35,298 nucleotides of DNA from an uncultured bacterium (GTDB lineage: Bacteria; Patescibacteriota; Minisyncoccia; Phycocordibacterales; CAINVO01): positions 1-35,298 of the forward strand of contig CAINVO010000017.1 in NCBI GenBank assembly GCA_903854195.1. Direction: 5' to 3'. This document shows, piece by piece, positions 33,164 through 35,298 of the stretch. How positions within the stretch are numbered: position 1 is the stretch's first letter; every line of letters starts with the position of its first letter. The position numbers and the translations under genes were made by a program. A model generated the notes under the pieces. It did no database searches and was not told the origin of the DNA. It saw only the letters and a list, made by a program, of their open reading frames with translations.

Positions 33164-33172
33164 ATCGTAGCA
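33164..33172 (-). promoter_or_regulatory. Extended -10 box of tyrS
   Basis: Minus-strand TGCTACGAT ends 6 bases before the tyrS ATG at 33157. It fixes the short start and again predicts a leaderless message. Confidence 0.45.
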
Positions 33173-33185
33173 AAAAATACTCTCG

Positions 33186-33214
33186 TTGACAAAACAAAAC
33201 CCGACCTGTATCCT
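33186..33214 (+). promoter_or_regulatory. Canonical promoter of the T-box leader
   Basis: TTGACA (33186-33191), 17-base spacer, TATCCT (33209-33214). Predicted start ~33221, 30 bases before the first leader hairpin. It is back-to-back with the tyrS promoter. Confidence 0.65.
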
Positions 33215-33220
33215 TTTCAC

Positions 33221-33518
33221 TAGAAGTTTATTAAATAAACAAAATCTTATATTAAGGTCCCTTGTGAGCAATCACTAAGGGATTGGGCCTTAATGCTTTG
33301 TGAGACATGTTGTGTTTAGTTATGTCTCACAAAAAGGTGACTCTGCAATAGTGGAGATCCGGATGCCTCCGTAATCATGGGCAAATCATTGTCGGTTGTT
33401 CACGTTTCAAAGCGCGATTCAATGTCTGAGGTGATAAGAAAAAACTAAGGTGGCACCGCGGAAACCCGCCCTTATTACGCAAGGACTTTTTCTTGTTTAA
33501 TGAGGGCGGGTTTTTATT
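33221..33518 (+). promoter_or_regulatory. T-box riboswitch leader (candidate tRNA-Trp sensor)
   Basis: The antiterminator T-box sequence CTAAGGTGGCACCGCGG (33445-33461) matches the conserved T-box closely and is followed by a terminator. Upstream are a 45-base hairpin (ATTAAGG...CCTTAAT, 33252-33295) with a GTGA-GCAA-TCAC tip and a 3' bulge TTGGG. Next comes a 12-bp perfect hairpin (TTTGTGAGACAT/ATGTCTCACAAA, ~33297-33332), then less certain stems to 33440. The bulge TGGC in the T-box should pair with a tRNA ending GCCA, i.e. discriminator G, as in tRNA-Trp, Asn, Asp, Gln or Glu. The TTGGG bulge contains the Trp codon TGG in the place a specifier would occupy if the first hairpin is a short Stem I. 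T-box identity is strong; the specifier assignment is a hypothesis. Confidence 0.85.
33463..33515 (+). terminator. T-box intrinsic terminator
   Basis: AACCCGCCCT pairs with AGGGCGGGTT, extended inward by TATTA/TAATG, and a TTTTT run follows (33511-33515). It competes with the T-box antiterminator just upstream, so readthrough into the GCS2 gene depends on uncharged tRNA. Confidence 0.88.
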
Positions 33519-33568
33519 ATGCCCGCAAAACACAACAACAAATAAACTAATAGTCCGTTCTTTAGAAT

Positions 33569-34381
33569 ATGAAAACATTAAATGTACCTAGCGAATTCCT
33601 GGCCAAATTTAAATTCGATCCAAGAAAAATTGGAATGATTGGGTGTGAGCGTGAATTTTTTCTCACAAACATCCACGGGGAAATTAAACCTCTTGCAGTT
33701 AAAGCTCTTGAAATTTTACCTTGTGGAAAAATGAGCATATACAGCTATGAACTTTCAGCCTGTCAACTTGAAGCTCATATCGGACCAGTTGAAATAGACG
33801 ATTTCTACGGAGCCCTGATGAATGTTCACGTACCGATGATTCAGGAACTTTTGAATCATGGCATCGGTGCCGACTTTCGTACTGTGGGGCCAAAAGATAT
33901 TCCGTTGGATATTTACCCTGATCCTTCTGGTAGATACCAGAAAATCACAAAGGAAATGCCAGAGGAAATACTCCGTGCCGCTTGTCGTGTCACCGGTACT
34001 CATTTCCATGTGGGAATGCCCGATCACGAAACTGCGCTCACTGTCTACAACGAAGTGATTAAGGATTTCGAATACTTTCGTAGTATCGGAAACTTAAGCA
34101 ATGGAAAAAGAATGTCCATTTACCACACCATGGCCAAGGATAATATTCCAAGGCACTACAATGACTGGGAAGAACTGCATGACTACTATTCCAAAAATGG
34201 ATACCAGGATGATCCAAGGAGATGTTGGCATCTGATACGCATTTCTGCCCATGGCACGATTGAGTTTCGGATGTTCGACAACACAAACGATCTTGATCTT
34301 GTTTATACATGGGCAAGAAAATGCTCGGTAGCGTGCAAAAAAGTTCTTGCAAGACTGAATCTTATTGAAGATTTGCTCTGA
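33569..34381 (+). CDS. Short GCS2-family carboxylate-amine (gamma-glutamyl) ligase
   Basis: Glutamate-cysteine ligase type 2/YbdK-like fold, which joins a carboxylate (often glutamate) to an amine using ATP. Family blocks are visible: MIGCEREFFLTN (~23-34) with the metal-binding acids, YELSACQLEAHIGPVEI (~59-75), GTHFHVGMPDHETAL (~142-156), and HGTIEFRMFDNT (~229-240). At 270 aa it is about 100 residues shorter than YbdK, mostly by loss of C-terminal sequence. It is the only gene in the window under a T-box. Sampled GC is about 42-48%, above its neighbours, suggesting transfer together with its leader and terminator. True substrates are unknown; glutathione-type synthesis is not assumed. Confidence 0.83.
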   Translation: MKTLNVPSEFLAKFKFDPRKIGMIGCEREFFLTNIHGEIKPLAVKALEILPCGKMSIYSYELSACQLEAHIGPVEIDDFYGALMNVHVPMIQELLNHGIGADFRTVGPKDIPLDIYPDPSGRYQKITKEMPEEILRAACRVTGTHFHVGMPDHETALTVYNEVIKDFEYFRSIGNLSNGKRMSIYHTMAKDNIPRHYNDWEELHDYYSKNGYQDDPRRCWHLIRISAHGTIEFRMFDNTNDLDLVYTWARKCSVACKKVLARLNLIEDLL

Positions 34382-34398
34382 AAGACACTCCCCAACCA

Positions 34399-34429
34399 AA
34401 TGGGGTGTTGATAGCATCAACACCCCATT
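34399..34429 (+). terminator. Strong hairpin after the GCS2 gene
   Basis: AATGGGGTGTTGAT and ATCAACACCCCATT form a 14-bp perfect stem with a 3-base loop, 17 bases after the stop. The U-run after it is poor (TTCCTTAAAATT), so it may terminate only partly or protect the 3' end. The rest of 34430-34506 is an AT-rich spacer with a small TTGTTG/CAACAA hairpin (34443-34460) and a possible TATAAG -10. Confidence 0.7.
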
Positions 34430-34506
34430 CCTTAAAATTAACTTGTTGTTTTATCAACAATTGAAACATTATAAGCCGATAATTAAAACAAAAAATAAAT
34501 GACGTT

Positions 34507-35298
34507 ATGAAAACAGACAAAGAAAATAAAATGAATAAAAAACCCTATGTATTGATAAACGCAGCCACACATGGCGACGAAGAGATCGGTATTTCGGTTA
34601 TTAATATATTAAAAAAGTTAAAAATCAAAAATGGAAAGTTGGTCTTTAATATTGCAAACAAAAAAGCCCACAAACTCAAGAAAAGATTTATAGACCAAGA
34701 CCTAAACAGAAGCTTTCCAGGAAACCCAAATGGAAATCATGAAGAAAAAATAGCAACAAAAATCCTACCAAAAATTCAAGCAGCAGATATCGTTATTGAT
34801 ATCCACTCCACAACTAGCCAACTCAAAGACGCAATGATAGTGACAAAACTGGACTCACAAACAAAGAAAATGATTGGTGTAATAAATCCAAAATATTTAC
34901 TGTGTATGAATATTACTAAAAATAATGCGTTGATATCCGCAGCAAAAATTGGATTAGCATTTGAATATGGAAAAGATGCGAATAAAAAGGTAATTGAGAA
35001 AACAGCAGACGACATAAAGAAACTGCTTGAGTACCTAGATATGATTAATTCAAAAAAGGAAATCAAAGCGACTAAAAACATGGCGCCCCAGAAAACTGAG
35101 TATTTTAAGATCAATAAACATTTTTCTAAACATAATGGCGATCATCTCTCACCAAATATTAAAAACTACCAACTTGTAAAAAAGGGTGATGTGGTCGCAG
35201 TCAATGATGGCCAGAAAATACTAACAAAGGAAGACTTCTACCCTATCCTATTCGGAGAAAAAAACTATGAAAACATTTTTGGTTTTATGGGCAGGAAA
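34507..35298 (+). CDS. Succinylglutamate desuccinylase/aspartoacylase-like zinc hydrolase (cut by right edge)
   Basis: An open frame of 264 codons starts at ATG 34507 (or 34531) and runs off the window, so it is absent from the ORF track. The M14-like AstE/AspA zinc site is present: THGDEEIG with His and Glu ligands (~22-29), DQDLNRSFPG with the substrate-binding Asn-Arg (~65-74), and VIDIHSTT with the second His (~100-107). LAFEYGK matches the region of the catalytic glutamate. Relatives cleave N-acyl amino acids by hydrolysing an amide bond. It follows the GCS2 ligase by 125 bases on the same strand. A partial hairpin separates them, so cotranscription is possible but not certain. Confidence 0.85.
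   Translation, partial: MKTDKENKMNKKPYVLINAATHGDEEIGISVINILKKLKIKNGKLVFNIANKKAHKLKKRFIDQDLNRSFPGNPNGNHEEKIATKILPKIQAADIVIDIHSTTSQLKDAMIVTKLDSQTKKMIGVINPKYLLCMNITKNNALISAAKIGLAFEYGKDANKKVIEKTADDIKKLLEYLDMINSKKEIKATKNMAPQKTEYFKINKHFSKHNGDHLSPNIKNYQLVKKGDVVAVNDGQKILTKEDFYPILFGEKNYENIFGFMGRK

Noticed and set aside
33158-33271. 38-residue N-terminal extension of TyrRS in the ORF track
   Set aside because: It overlaps the tyrS -10 box and the divergent T-box promoter and does not resemble TyrRS sequence.
33252-33333. The two leader hairpins considered as a tRNA gene or tRNA-like RNA
   Set aside because: They do not form a cloverleaf, lack T-loop and D-loop consensus, and are better explained as T-box leader stems.
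33755-34027. Several antisense ORFs opposite the GCS2 gene
   Set aside because: The plus-strand gene has clear family motifs and upstream regulation; the antisense frames have none.

Overview
The window is about 35 kb of AT-rich, densely packed bacterial DNA. Several features suggest a member of the Candidate Phyla Radiation (Patescibacteria, perhaps Paceibacteria/Parcubacteria-like). These are small genes on short spacers, an RNase J with a long low-complexity N-terminus, many short single-helix membrane proteins, a lone membrane-anchored peptide-binding protein, a LemA/HtpX pair, an archaeal-type cytidylate kinase, and almost no Shine-Dalgarno motifs. The assignment is inferred from gene content only. 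There is no rRNA, tRNA, CRISPR array or insertion sequence that I can see.

Layout. 1-2.9 kb (minus): a cut-off membrane protein, then pgsA, htpX, lemA and a small membrane protein. 2.9-8.5 kb (plus): secG, an anchored oligopeptide-binding protein, RNase J and an MFS transporter. 8.5-14.2 kb (minus): a run from a staphylococcal-type nuclease through small membrane proteins, a cytidylate kinase, a YtxH-like protein, a methyltransferase and a CAP-domain protein to a diadenylate cyclase fused to a YbbR-type domain. 14.3-18.7 kb (plus): a MarR regulator, two HlyD/EmrA-type adaptors and an EmrB-type MFS pump, with a SlyA-like operator upstream. 18.7-19.9 kb: an ADP-ribosylglycohydrolase in a self-contained cassette (canonical promoter, GC-rich gene, perfect terminator) that looks transferred. 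19.9-22.5 kb (minus): glycosyltransferase, DedA protein, NDH-2-like flavoprotein. 22.6-23.5 kb (plus): an S4-type pseudouridine synthase, followed by a 336-bp gene-poor stretch. 23.8-28.3 kb (minus): a His-rich membrane protein with its ECF sigma factor, murA, and a secreted Ig-like/Asn-Tyr-rich surface protein. 28.4-31.9 kb (plus): an ABC-F ATPase and a P1B-type metal ATPase. 31.9-33.2 kb (minus): tyrS. 33.2-35.3 kb (plus): a T-box riboswitch leader driving a short GCS2-family amino-acid ligase, followed by an aspartoacylase/AstE-like hydrolase cut by the window end.

The most unusual parts are three. First, the T-box-controlled GCS2 ligase next to a zinc amidohydrolase: two leader features are both compatible with tRNA-Trp. 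Second, two GC-elevated autonomous cassettes with TTGACA promoters and strong terminators, unlike their neighbours. Third, a recurrent promoter layout in which an extended -10 box (TGnTAnnnT) or plain TATAAT lies only 6-10 bases before the start codon, predicting many leaderless mRNAs. That layout was also used to correct several starts (secG, tyrS, ABC-F, NDH-2, the 110-aa membrane protein).
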